Of a DNA stretch of 64,000 nt, positions 13,670 to 26,770 are shown piece after piece. Each line of letters begins with the position of its first letter. Position 1 is the stretch's first letter. Under the pieces are notes generated by a model. It saw nothing but the letters and a program-made list of their open reading frames with translations. It was not told where the DNA came from and did not search any database. The translations under genes and the position numbers were made by a program. The stretch is from the NCBI GenBank assembly GCA_949825025.1, contig OX463780.1, forward strand, positions 43,194,979-43,258,978, given 5' to 3'. This stretch comes from Siphlonurus alternatus. Lineage: Eukaryota; Arthropoda; Insecta; Ephemeroptera; Siphlonuridae.

Positions 13670-15386
13670 GTATATATGAGGAGTAAATTTTTATTCAGTT
13701 TTACAAGTTATCTGTAATTTTTGCATGTTTTTGCAGCACGTTTTTTTTTTTACTAATTGCTAAATGTATTGAAACAATGGTATAGAATGCGACTTCATTA
13801 TTATTATTATTATTTTGCTTATTAAAAATGTAATAAAATGTTTTTTATTTATTCCTCTTGTGGCTGCCATGTACATAATACAACACAGAGAAAAAGGACA
13901 TGCAGTTTTCTTAAAAATTAACAGTAAAATATAATTATTATAAATTACCTTGCACACGTTACATAGGTATACATATAATAAACCTTGAAACAAACTCAAT
14001 TTGTGTATTACAAATTAATATATTCTTTAACTGAGTAAAACTGACGGGCCACAAGGATTTTTTTTTAATTTTCTAGCATTTTTTTATTGCAATCAATACT
14101 TTTAATTGCCTGGAGCAACTTATTATATATTGTTAATTTACAATATTGTTGGAATTAACTTCAAATTGGGACTAGGAAAAACATTGGTTGAATTTTGAGT
14201 CAAGTTTAAAAATTTATTGATTAGGTGGTTTAATAACTAGGCTATCAAAATATTTTATTAGTCTGTAATATTATAGTCAAACAAATTTAGGCCACTCGTA
14301 AAGTATATTATATTAGTGTAGAATAATAACTTTTTGTCACAATGGTATTTTAGTATTCATGTATTTTAAAAAGAAAACACGACAATAGTGACTAATTTGA
14401 AGAGTTAAATATTACATAGTTAAAAAGTATAAGTTTTAAAAAGGAATTTTATATAAATGATATACATTAAGATTATATATTATTACAACCATATTATATA
14501 TTTTCTCAAGTCAACATGTTTTTTTTTTTTTATAATTGATCTCTATAACTCTATAATAATAAAAATTAGGGTTAAAAATTATGTAACTAGTTTTAACTAT
14601 TTTACGTTTAAAAATTCTTTTCAATTAGTTTTTTTTTATTACGTCATAATAAATTGAAATGACTTTTACTTTATTATTAAAATGACTTTTAAACCGTACC
14701 ACTCTGTACTTGCTCTAGTGTACCTTTAATAAAATTTCAACCCCCCCACACCCCCTTCCTTCCTTTTCTATAGTCACCCTCACATGTTTGTCACTTGAAA
14801 TTCAGACGACCTTCATTCCATCCATCGATATTTCAAGGACGTCTCTATCATTTCCGGTTATTCAAAAGACACGCGGGCTGTTTAAAATGTGTCTCTCGCA
14901 CCTCTTATAATAAAACTATTTATATATCTTCTTTTTACTTTTGTGATGACAAATAAGGACACTATAGTGTTGTTCAACTGTCTTTCGCTTCATTTGATGT
15001 ATTTCTAAATTACATTTGACACGAAATACCTCCTTTCCTTTACACCTGTCTTCTGGTCTTATAAGGTTTGTATACATAGGAAGCGTGCTCATATTATTAT
15101 TATATGGTTATGAGTAGGTGCGATATGATCATTTGTTATTTTTTTATTATTATTATTGTGATGACAATATAGATATAATGACAAGTTTTATTATATTTAT
15201 GTATTAATAAATGTCTCATATCATACAATTTATTAAAATCAGAATATAATAAATAAGTAATAAATTTTAAAAAAAAATCAATAATGTATTATATGATTGT
15301 CAATCAATAATAATATGATGGTTGAATTACAAGCTCATAAATTTGAAAGAAATATACGATATTAAAATATTTATTTAAGTCATGAA

Positions 15387-15529
15387 AAGGGGCATTCACA
15401 AAGCCTTAAGGCCACATTTAAGGCTCAATAATTTAAGACCAGAAATTTTGGGTCTAAAAAACATGTCTAAAATCAAGCTTTAAATTATCGAGCCTTAAAT
15501 GTGGCCTTAAGACTTTGTGAATGCCCCTT
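15387..15529. mobile_element. short MITE, copy 1 (143 bp, AAGGGGCATTC termini)
   Basis: The ends are AAGGGGCATTCACAAAGCC and its reverse complement (CTTTGTGAATGCCCCTT). The inner part is also self-complementary (AAGGCCACATTTAAGGCTC against GAGCCTTAAATGTGGCCTT). A GAA trinucleotide flanks both ends, consistent with a 3-bp target duplication. There is no coding sequence. Confidence 0.78.
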
Positions 15530-15547
15530 GAAGAATTTAAAAATATT

Positions 15548-15677
15548 AAGGGGCATTAGCCACATTTAAGGCTAGATAATTTAAAGCTTGATTTTAGACG
15601 TGTTTTTTAGACCCAAAATTTCTGGTCTTAAATTATTGAGCCTTAAATGTGGCCTTAAGGCTTTGTGAATGTCCCTT
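15548..15677. mobile_element. short MITE, copy 2 (130 bp, opposite orientation)
   Basis: This is a second member of the same family, in the reverse orientation only 18 bp to the right of copy 1. It reads AAGGGGCATT, then lacks about 15 bp of the CACAAAG segment, and ends CTTTGTGAATGTCCCTT. ATT flanks it on both sides, again a 3-bp direct repeat. Its own target duplication shows that it inserted independently. Confidence 0.76.
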
Positions 15678-16074
15678 ATTACAATTTATATAAATAAAAT
15701 TGTAAATAATTTATTGTTTCTTTATAAAATTTGAAACTTAAATTTTAAAAATAAGCTTATATATATTTGAACTTTGCAAATGAAATTATTTTTTTCTGAT
15801 TAATAATTTTTAAACATTCATGTATTATAGACTCAATATTTATGAAATTTTCCCTAATTTCAACTTTTTCCACTGTATATTATATGCAAAATGGAGAACA
15901 GAATAATAAAAGTACACCATTAAATTTTATTACGTAACAAAAAGCGTATTGAAAAAAATAGCTGACCTGCATGCCATGCAATCAAAAGGTGCTATAAAAA
16001 TTTATGAAACTCTACATTACTTTGAAATGTGTTAAATTTTCCCAAAATATTACTCAATAACATATTGGATTGTG

Positions 16075-16440
16075 TCCGCACAAGTTGCATCATTGTTTAA
16101 ACTTTCACCACCACCACCCACCTCCCCTAAATAAATCAAGCAGCCACAGCAACAGCAGCAGCAGAAGTAATATTCCATCTCTGTGTGCGCCTCCTCATAC
16201 ACGATTCTATTTCCTGCCCCCCCCCCTCCACCACCCGCCTGATCGAGCTTATTAAGCCGTTGCAGAGACTGGGGGAGGGAGGGGGCGGGGGGGGAGAGAG
16301 ATTCGCGGCGATGCATCCAGAGAGCTGCCACAAACATCTGGGTTTGTATCGCTACGGGGGTTCCCCCAACCCTCGCATTGCACCCCTAAGAGAGGAGCAC
16401 GCAAGCAAGACAGGCTACCCTGATACAGACCAACAATACA
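16075..16440. promoter_or_regulatory. GC-rich island with C- and G-runs
   Basis: Includes CCA repeats at 16105-16120, CAG repeats near 16150-16166, a C10 run at 16217-16226 and a G-rich run at 16271-16294. The C and G runs can pair into a hairpin with a loop of about 45 nt. The several overlapping frames in both directions are low-complexity and not convincing genes. Confidence 0.35.
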
Positions 16441-17189
16441 CAAGATACTCATTTTTTTCTTACGTATCGAGGGAGTTGCAATATTTCTGCTGCAACATGA
16501 AATATATTTGTTCATTCAGTTATAGGTAAGGTTTCTGTGCAGTAATATTGTAAGGGAGAAAGCTCTGAGGTCGTATAATAATATATAGTGCGGTTACTGT
16601 ACGTCAGGTAAATTATTATATCATATTATTTAGTTTGTTTTCTTCTACCATTAATTTTGCACATTTTTTTGGTACAAAGATAATAGCAGCCTTTTTTTAT
16701 AACAAAAATATTTGAAAAAATTATTTTAATTAATATATAAAATAATGTTAAAATACTAATATTAGTGGAATACTGTAATATACTTTATGAGAATCATTAT
16801 TATGTCTTCAGATTTTATTATCTGTAAAACAAAAGGTTGCAAAAGTATCCACGTCATCAAGTGCATTTTTTTTTTATTTTTTGATACGACGTGATACATT
16901 TTTTATTTAGAATATCAAAGATAACAGAATTTTGTAGACATTTTAACCGTAATTAGTCTTACGTAACTCTGCCATTGCACCCACATTTGGAAAATATCTG
17001 ATCCATTAATAGTAATTACTAATTATCATAATAAACATCACTGATATTTTACCTCTCTACACTCATCTGCTTAAAATTTGGACATAATATTAATTATGAT
17101 GTAAAATTTTGTTATAATTATTGGCAAATATTTTTAAAATTAATTTCTATACTAAAATTTTTGTAGTCTCAATAAAAGACTATTATACG

Positions 17190-17400
17190 TCGAGTCATGA
17201 ATGACCACCTACAATGTGCAATCAGTTCGGTATGCAATCACGAGGATCCTGGAGCAACGGTGGTAAGACTGGAGGCTGCCCCCGCCTCATCTCACGCTCG
17301 GCTCCCCGCAAACAAGCAGCCCCGTCACTTGCAGACGTCCCCCTTCCCCCCAGTCACGTGGCCTAAGGCAGCCACGTGATAACACGATCAGCTGACTCGA
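17190..17400. promoter_or_regulatory. GC-rich island with a double E-box dyad
   Basis: This island in AT-rich surroundings carries TCACGTGGC (17354-17362) and its exact reverse complement GCCACGTGA (17371-17379), separated by 8 bp. CACGTG is a binding site for bHLH proteins. The 60-codon open frame here has no recognisable domain. It looks like a candidate enhancer. Confidence 0.4.
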
Positions 17401-18394
17401 AAATTAATCACTCACCCAGTTCTGCTTCTAGCTACTTATATTTTATTTTTTTATAGCTTCTTCAAACGTTTTACACAGTAGGTGGTTCTTATAGGCACCC
17501 TATAGTGCTATGCTATACACTGTATAGTAGTATGTCTTCTAATATAAGATTAATTGTTTTATATATCAAGCTATGATATTTTAACAAATATTGCAAACAT
17601 CAAATACTGAATATAATAACAAGCTTTTATTTTCATGTCATGTTTCTTAGAATTTAAAGTCTAGCAATTATTTTCTGTCAGGTGCTACAATAATGGTAAT
17701 TGTTGGTGCTATTTCCATGCAGAACAGTAAATATACACACTTAAAATGCAAGACATCTCTCGTTGCATCTATTTTTGCTTACATGGCAGAACTAATAATC
17801 AACAAAAGAAGATGGAAATAAACTAAATTATTGTTACTTATTTGCGAAGAAGATTTTGAACTTACATTAATTAATTAATTTACTTATTTTTAGTGTACAT
17901 AGCATAACGAATCATCAACGAAATGAAGAATTAAGAAGAGAAAATCAATCATTACTTATTTTAAAAGAAATTTTTGAACTCACAATTAAATTATTATAAA
18001 AATGTGGACTGAATTGACACAAAATTCAATTTAATAACAAAATTATTATCGATATTTAAAATGAGTTAAACAGCAAGTGATTGCTGAATCTACATATACA
18101 ATTAAGCCAGAAGTTTAATTAGCTTGCTAAAATACACTTTATTGGAAGATAATTATACGTAATTCCCGACATCAATGTAAAATAGTGCTTCGATATTAGT
18201 TTAAGTCTCTTTCAGTGTGTTTGTGTGCTATATTAGAATAATAACAATATTTATCAAAAAAGTTGAAAATAAAATAACGAATACCACATGCACATAACTC
18301 AAAGATATTTTTTTAAGTCACCATATGACATCATGCACAGATAAACGTTTTCAAATTGATGGATCTTTAACAAATTCGTGAATTGATTTGTCAT

Positions 18395-18640
18395 CGGTCC
18401 ACGATCAATTCCCGCTAGAAGGTACATGACGCTCGGGCTTGTCACTGCTAGAGTGTCCCGCCACAGGACGCCTCTGTAGGACGAGGTGGAGTCTCATCAG
18501 TCATCGCGCGAGGTGAGCGCCCCGCGGCCTGCACGGCGGGACCCCGAACCGCGTGATCATCCATTGTCCCTGCCGCCGCCGCTCTCAATAAAGACGTCTA
18601 ACCGGGGATTCACCACGCCCGACACCTCACAACAATCGGC
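18395..18640. promoter_or_regulatory. strongly GC-rich, CpG-rich island
   Basis: One of the most GC-rich segments (GCGCGAGGTGAGCGCCCCGC, GGCGGGACCCCGAACCGCG, CCGCCGCCGC). No open frame of note crosses it. GAGGTGAGCG could be a plus-strand splice donor, but no exon is evident. Confidence 0.35.
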
Positions 18641-19549
18641 TTAAAATGTTCTATTTTTTTTTTTTTTATAATACACCCCACTACTTTTTATTTTTAATCT
18701 CCCTCTTTTCTTTTTACATTTACCTTTTTAACCCTTTTTAAAATCCCCCGCCACAAAAACTCCACCCCTTTCAATTGTTATTAACAGTACATATACCAGT
18801 ATGTCCATTCAATCTCCCTTCATTTTTTTTTTTTATATATAATAACAAAAAGTCCCGAATGAGCAATCAACCTTATATTATTAACGTGTGAGAGAGAGGA
18901 AAGTGAAATTAAAGGGGTGAAGAATATAACATCTGGTACATAGTACAGCAATAAGTATCATATTGTTATAATGGATAATACAATTTAATGATTAGCTCTC
19001 TTGGGTGGTCATCATTGTTCCCTTTTATATAAATACTTAAACCAATTATGTTAATATAACTATGACGTTTTTCTTATTATATTATTATAAAACTAATTTA
19101 TTTAAATGATATTACTACAATTTATATTATAATAAAAAAAGTCTTATTTATATATATTTTTTTAAAGTTATAAATATATTTTTTATTATTATCGAAGTTG
19201 TTTACGATAAAATTATCAAGTCAAAAGAAGAAGAAGAGAAGAAAACTGGCAAGATAACAATTTCTTGGATCATCCTCAAAGCAAACAAGACGTACAAAAA
19301 ATATTTTTGCTTAGACGATGAAGTTTTTTTTTTTTTTACTTTTTTATATATATTATATGAAAACGAAAAGAAGAAGAAGAAGAAGAAGGAGCTAGCTGCT
19401 TGGTATAGTAGACAGATTGGAATACATTATCATTTTTCTACATAACAGTAAGCAGCAGCAGCAACGAAGAAGAGAGAGAAGAGAGCAGGAAAACCGAGAA
19501 GAAAAAAGGTCTAAAAAGCGCGAGATGGAATATGAAAACTAATAATGTC

Positions 19550-20480
19550 TGAGATGATGCTGGCGCTGTTAGGTTGGGGGGTAGGGGGAGCACACGGTCC
19601 ATTAAGCGATGGTTAATGCCGAGTACGATAATGGCGATGAAGACGGTGGAGGCTGTGAGAAAAAAAAAAATGGATTAAAAAGCAAAAGCAATGGTGGTGT
19701 AGGGGGGGAGGGTCGGGTAGATAACCTCATCTGTAGCAGCGATACAAGCCAAGCCTGTGAGGAGGTAATTAGTGCGAACACCAATAATGAGAGATCGAAG
19801 TGGGAGAGAGCGCGGGCGGGCTAATGACGCCGATGGTTCCAGCAGCGTGACTCTTTTCTGTTTATATCCGCGCGGCGAACTGAACACTGATGATGTCAAC
19901 ACACCCCCCACATTTAATTCAACAATCATTTTAATGAAGTTAATTTACTAGGAAAAAAAATATCAAAACAAAAATTACGTTTACAAATTTATACATCGTG
20001 ACTTATAAAAACAACTAACTTAGATTTGCAATGCCTTTTAATTATATTATTATAAAATTCAATTAAAAACAAAGATATAATTTTATTTTAAATAAATTGT
20101 ATAAATTTTATGTACTCTATTTTACTTTGAATAATATTATTTATTTATAAATAAAATTTATTATATAAAAACAAAACAAAAAATATATTATTTATATTTA
20201 TTTATTTATTTATTTTTTTCTATCTAAAAACTATACCACCACTATCCATGCACTTATTTATAATTGGTTTTCTGTGGCAGTCGGCAAGCAAAAGCAGCAG
20301 GCCTGGGGCATGTTGCAGTGGCAAGTTTACTGCAGTAGCTGTAGAACGTATGGGGATCTCACCCCCCCCCCCTTCCCCTGTAAGAGCGTGACGAGAATCC
20401 TTCTATGTCCAAGCAGCAGCCGAGAAAGGAGCAGCAAAGTGTTTCACACTTTAATGGCAACCACCGCAGCATAGCACTAT
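19550..20480. promoter_or_regulatory. GC-richer islands flanking an AT-rich spacer
   Basis: Islands at about 19550-19905 and 20265-20480 (the latter with a C12 run near 20350) surround an AT-rich core (19930-20230). Overlapping short frames on both strands have no recognisable domain. Confidence 0.22.
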
Positions 20481-21339
20481 AGTATAGCTTGCTTGCCTGA
20501 GTATAACATAGGGAAGACTTATTGTAAAATTCAAGTCACGATTCTAGAGCAAAACACCATAGTAGCAATACTAGAAATGGACCACCAAAAGTATTAAGGA
20601 AATAGTCTAAAATCTAACCAGTATGTTATACATTATATTATATATACAGTATTATCCATAAGCATTGAAGTAAGTACTATAATATTGGTAGGTCAAAAGT
20701 TGCTCTTCTGCCATCATGCTATTACAGAGTTCTGCAGCATTTATATATGGGGTATGTTAGAGTAATGAGAAAGAGAGAATTGGAGGACAGTTACAAATGA
20801 CATTGCGGAATTTCATGTTAAAGGAGGAAGGGGGGATGAGTTAGGAAGAGACGATGGGGGGAGGGGGGGGGGGACTTAAACAAAGGAGATGCCTCATCTC
20901 GTGTTATTCTAATGACGGAACTTGAATCATTTTACATTGACATTCTCTTCACTATTCTGTGCAAGCAGGCGGAATGAAACTGCACTTTGTCATGGAAGTA
21001 TATACATTTGCCTTCGAGTTATATGTGAATGACTGAACCTTACTTTTATATCATGACTTTGCATTACAAATAAATACTTTCAACATAATTTAAATAATAT
21101 TTTGCACAGTATAAATATATATGACACAAACTATGTATTTTTAAAAAAAAAAATAAAGCTAGAGCGAAGCTTTTTGCCTACTTTACGGGAGTCATCCACC
21201 ATGTTTTCTTTCAAAAAGCGTCGTTAAATATATATATTAAAAAAAATAAAGTTAATTTAATTTTCTTTGAATTCTTAATCTGTAATTAAATATAGAAAAC
21301 CATTGTTAAAGTTAAATTTTTAACAAAAATACTGATTGG

Positions 21340-21510
21340 TATTGCCACCCTGAAGACCCGTCAGAAAACATTGTTTGCTGTTGCTAGGAGACGCCATTAG
21401 CCATTATACCCTAACGAGGTTGTTACTGAGGTAAGTACACTTCGGAACAGCCGGAACGTTACCCCTCTCTGTCAGAGTTGTCACGCAGTCTATGAAGGTT
21501 TTGGAAACAT
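21340..21510. promoter_or_regulatory. GC-richer segment with a lone plus-strand donor
   Basis: GTTACTGAGGTAAGTACAC is a good splice-donor match, but no coding frame or acceptor pairs with it. The stretch GTTGCTAGGAGACGCC is palindromic in part and may belong to an old interspersed repeat. Confidence 0.22.
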
Positions 21511-22424
21511 GCTCTTTTTTGGAGATGCATGATTTTAATTTTAATACTATATAGTTGCTTTTTTAACACTCTAAATTTCAATTCGGCATATCTCTTAGGG
21601 CTGTTCTGCAAATCAGTCAGGGGTAAAATTCATGTTGTTTGAGGTGTATATTATGCGTTAATTCGCATTAACAATATATGTCATGGAACATGCACAAATC
21701 TGCAGTCTGTTATTGTTTTTAAAAAAAGGAAGAATCTATTAGAAAAATGAATCTTAAATAAATATTGTATTGTCTTTTAATATATTTATTGCTACAAAAT
21801 ATATATAAAAAAATAGAATTTCAATGAAAAAAATATATTATAATGGATTTTTCCCACAATGCGCAATGTTGTAATGCTATTTGAGTGCTCTACTTTAAAT
21901 GTTTTCACAATGTATATTATTGATAATTATTACATTTTATATTTATATTTGTTTATATATGTGTATGTGATCAGATCAAAATGTGGGACTGCAAACTTTG
22001 AAAATAGTCACAGTATTAAAACAACTTCTTTTCTTTGTATTTCTATATAATACGAGATCGTATACTGTGTAGACTAATTCCGCCGAGGTTATATTTTTGA
22101 ACAAAATTTCTACATGCTGCAAGACCTACCTTGATATTACAAATTACTCATTGTAATTAACCTTTTTAAATGTATTTTCTATATATAAGAATTAAAAAAT
22201 TAAAACGGTATACATAATATATCTTATCAATATTTTATTCAATATAAAATTTCAGTAGGCTAAAGATATTAAATTATAAAATATGATAATACTATAAGGT
22301 TATTTATTAACATAAAGATTATATTGAAAGGTATATGCCTGACATGAATTTTCTTTACTCTATCTATATATATATTATAGCTATAGGCTTTCAGCATGGC
22401 AATAATTCATGGTTGAACTATAAG

Positions 22425-23410
22425 TGTGTTCTCAGCTCGAGAGAAGTTCCTCCCACACCGAGAGGAGCACAATGCTCTTTCTCTCCCCGGTACATCTCCA
22501 CAGCATCGCTGGACCATTCATCTCAGCTGCTGATGCATTGTAGAGTGCTGATGCTACGCCTTGTCCGTAAGATAATAATAAAATGCTCCTTGCAATACTC
22601 TCAGAATTTGCACAATAGATAACAATTTTTATTACTTGATATTTTGGAAAAGAGCTAGTGGAGAGGGATGCGTGGAATGATTCGTACGTCAAATTTAATG
22701 TTTAACTATATTAAATACATTAAAATAATTCTTTGTCACTTATTAAAAAGCTTTAATAAAATTTAAAAAAATATCAAAGAACATGTCAATTTTGACGTTT
22801 AATGACAAGTTATAAAAATAATTTAATATACAAATCAGACTTGTATGAAGACTAAAATCAAATATTATAAATAAAGGAGTGGGAGACTGCTAATAAGAAT
22901 AAATAAAAAAAATATCAAACAGATATTTTAAGTAAATTGGTTAAGATTTGTCAAACTTAATATATTCACAATTATCTCATATCTTTTCATTTTGTGGATC
23001 ATCCAATTTCCAAGAGTCGCCAGCAACGAGACACGTGGAAGAATAAGAAGAAGGAAAATAAAGCGCCTCAGGTTTATGGGCAATAGGATAATGATCTGAA
23101 AGGGAGGGTTTGGGCACTACTTGTTAAGAGTGTCTCCAGGGATGGAATTATACGCAACGGAGTGGCGTGGAAACACGAGAGTTAGAGCGCGATACACTTC
23201 GCCATCACAGGCTAGAATAACATTGCAGAGAGGAAAAAAATATAACGTAGCACAAAAGTCTGATGGTAAAGAGAGGGAGGAGACAAATGGCTGTCGTTGC
23301 ATATGTAAAACGAGGGACGTAGTCACCCTTTGTCCATCATTTGTCAGTGTCCCAGCCACGGCTGTGTTTCCATAGTTACGGGGGAGACCCATGTGCAAGA
23401 GAGTGATGAA
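22425..23410. promoter_or_regulatory. two GC-richer islands
   Basis: Blocks at about 22425-22585 and 23005-23410. The second is open on both strands for 80-90 codons without a known domain, which is expected from its base composition. Confidence 0.22.
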
Positions 23411-24544
23411 ATGAGGAGAAGAACACGATTTTATACTCTTCTAAAAACTATTCTCTCTCTTTTTATATATTTTTTTTATTATAATAACAACGCCTAAAAA
23501 CGACAAGAAGTTTGATTGTTGTTTTAAAATTATCTATATTTTATAAAAGTATATAAAAAAAATCTTGCATATTTGTTATATTTTTTTAATGTAAATCTAA
23601 ATTTAATTAAATTCCAGTATAATGTTAAGTATTTATTTTGGCAAAGTTTATATAATATAGCAAGTTTTATGCAATATATTAGCTGCAGTTAGCATGCAAT
23701 AAAAAATGTTTCACTGCGCAAAAGACTAAAATTAATTTCTTTTAAATGAAACGTTTAATTTCTACTTCATTAAATACGATAGCTGCAAATATTTTAGGAA
23801 TTTATTCATTTTACATTTATATTACGCAACACTATGTTGCAAGATGAATTTTTACTTTTATTAATGCCCAGCTCATGTATATTTCCCTAGATGATGATGA
23901 CAAAACTTGAATATTTGATATCTCAATTCTCATAAAAAACTACTTTACCTTTATGTAAAAAAAAAGAGGAGTTAAAATACAAATGTATTTTAGAATGGAG
24001 GTCACATAAAACAAGCATTTATTTTTGCGTAGCACACCATAAATGGCGCATTACAATAAACGTCAGCATCATGCATGCAGTATAAAACAGCTGCTGATGC
24101 AGAGAAGGAAATATAAAACGCGACAAAAATTTAACCAAACATGGCTCTGAAAGATTTGAAATCTTATAGTTAAAGTTATAGGCTGTTGATGTAAAGAATC
24201 AGACAACATTAATGAGTTTCCAGGTTCTAATAAAAAAAAAAAAAAAAGATCAGTTTAGAAGATACACATGTCACATTCCATGGGCGGCAAAATCTAGAAT
24301 TGTTTTAAGAAGAATAAAAGCCGAATGAAAAATGATTACAAGCCACCCAAAAGACAAGCAAGCTTCGATAGTTTTAGGTCCCAATTATCACGTCTTGTGT
24401 ATATATGCAAACGAATACTTCTTGTCTATAATTTTTTTTTATATATATAAAGCGAAAAAAATACAAACCTGTTTTTCTTATCTTGGTTAAAGCTTTTTTC
24501 TCACGAAGTAACACGCTATGAAAACTATGATCAGAAGGACAATA

Positions 24545-24665
24545 ATAAAATGGGCATAAAATTAGAGGCGAGAAGCGCGTCAGTCAGGAGGGCGGCAAAT
24601 GAACATCAGGACGCGTCACGCGTCACCGCGCCTAGCTCGACAGGAAGGAATATCAAACCTTTTGG
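24545..24665. promoter_or_regulatory. CpG-dense island with a tandem ACGCGTC
   Basis: ACGCGTC occurs twice in tandem at 24611-24624, followed by ACCGCGCC. Very CpG-rich against its surroundings. Confidence 0.28.
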
Positions 24666-25129
24666 CAAACATTACGTCTTTTTATTGTCTTTTTACTCGT
24701 TCTTTCTACAAAACCGAACTGTTCACACTTCACTTCATTGAATCTATAAATTGTAAAACAAAATTCAACTCACGAAACCACTACACAAACATTATCAATT
24801 TTTAAAACGTACTAAAAAAAACTAATAATACAAGAAACCAGACAAAAAGGTTTATTACATAATTGTGATTAATGACAATAGTGGATAATATACTGCAATT
24901 TTTTTTTATATTATAGGTTTAAAAATAAATAAGGTTAATAAATTGAATTATTAAATTATTTTTTTCTACAAAATAAGTAGGTTCACCATTTAAATTATAG
25001 GTTTTGATATAATAAGTAGTACTTTTCTTCAAGGTATCAGTTACTTAAATTGTATATAAGCATGACTATATATACCCCCTCTATGACCAATGGAGTCATT
25101 GCCTCACCTATATGTAATTACCTACTTCC

Positions 25130-25345
25130 TTGACGGCAGTCCGCGTGACGTTCGCTTGATGATCACCTTCTTCCCCCCTCTCATTTGCTCGATATCGCAG
25201 CGGGGGGTGGTGACTGCATGGCCACCACCCGTCGTCTCTCTCGCATAATCAGCCGTGACACCAGCCAGCAGGTCACGCGAGCGAGCACGGTAATTAACAC
25301 ACACGAAGAGTGCTGCGGTGCAAGATGAACATGGATAACAGCATT
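25130..25345. promoter_or_regulatory. GC-rich island
   Basis: Contains GCAGTCCGCGTGACGTTCGC and CACGCGAGCGAGCACGG. The 83-codon minus frame across it is unrecognised. Confidence 0.25.
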
Positions 25346-26094
25346 GAAATGTAATGCTTTGTACTTTAATCAACTTAAATTATATGACTTAAAATTTGGA
25401 ATATTATGACGCGATATTATGTGTTTGAAGTTGAATTTAAGTATTACTAAAATTTTGAAAAATAAATAAAAATATCTATAATATAATATGCATTAAAATT
25501 TTAGCATTGGAATAAAATAGTTATACTTATTAATACATTCGGTCACTCTCAGTGCTCATGCATGCATGATAATTATGAAATTATCATTGCAAAATTATTA
25601 ACAAATTTTATTATGTATATTTGTTACAAATTTTTAATATATTACTTTTGCGTTCGTTTTAATGTATTATAGTGTTGCAATCTTGGTGCTGTTTAATTTT
25701 TTTTACAATCTTTAGTATAATGATATCGTAAAATAAATTCAAATTCCATGCATACAATCTAAATTCTAGAGCCTTCCCCCCCCCCCATCGCATAATTCGA
25801 TTTTTTATCTAAAAGATTTTATCTTGAATTTCAAAAGCAATGACATCTCTGAGACTTAATTATAAATGAACAAATCAGAACAATTAATTATAATAATATA
25901 CATTACAAAACACGGTAACAAGTATTGAAATATAAAATTCCAATCTGTGAGCAATCTCATCGCGAGGAAAAGATGGAGACTTTATTTCTGTGAAATTTGA
26001 TATTGATCAATTTCACAACTTGACAGACGTATGAAATGAAGAAATTTCAAATATACGCTCGTCACATTTTTCCCTGTAAAAAAGTACGTTGTTA

Positions 26095-26770
26095 TGAAGA
26101 TGGAATGTGGGCTCGTTGCCGGGCACAGTGGATATGTTTATTGCAATATTGCAAGAGAGAATAATATACAGCATCACTCGTATCGTCCCTCTGACGTCAC
26201 CAAATGAGATTCAACTTCTTCTTCTTACAATTGTTGGAAGGAGCCTAAACGGCTATAATTCCACGTACTGAGTAACTTGGATCAATTGTATAGTTGAACT
26301 GTTTTTTGCAGGGTCTTGTAAAGGATAATGGACGAACAATGGATAGGATGATTATGGAATGTGGGATGCAAGGTGATGATGGAAGTGGTACCTATATGCC
26401 CACCACGTGTTACCGTGGGTGAACCAAAACCACACAAGGAATTGGTTGGATTTTAGGACATTGGGTTGACGGTGTGGTGTGGGGTGCAATAATGTAGGTT
26501 GATGATGCAGGCGACAACATGCAAGGAATGGCAGGAATTTGAAAGATTCTCAACGTGTCGACTCCTGTGGGCCGACCGAAGAGCAGGGTCAAAGTAGGAT
26601 TATGTGGATGCGGTGAGGCGAGATGATGATTATGAATCAAATTGACTGGGGATAGGAGTATAGAAATCAAGACGATTAATATATAGAATAGGATAGGGAT
26701 AGTTACCAGGAGAGGACAGACAATTTGAGCGGAGAGTCACGTCGGCGTTGCTCACTCTGGCGCGCCATCT
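26095..26770. promoter_or_regulatory. strand-asymmetric, TG/GGAT-rich block with a CRE
   Basis: From about 26300 to 26740 the plus strand is strongly enriched in G and T/A (GGATGATTATGG, GGTGTGGTGTGGGGTGC) and poor in C, unlike the flanks. TGACGTCA lies at 26192-26199. TTTTTTGCAG|GG at about 26305 resembles a plus-strand acceptor. The 86-codon minus frame has no known domain. It could be a non-coding transcript, a regulatory block or an old repeat. Confidence 0.3.

Noticed and set aside
21425..21440. Plus-strand donor-like CTGAGGTAAGTAC
   Set aside because: No coding exon or acceptor is seen nearby. A single 9-bp match is not enough.
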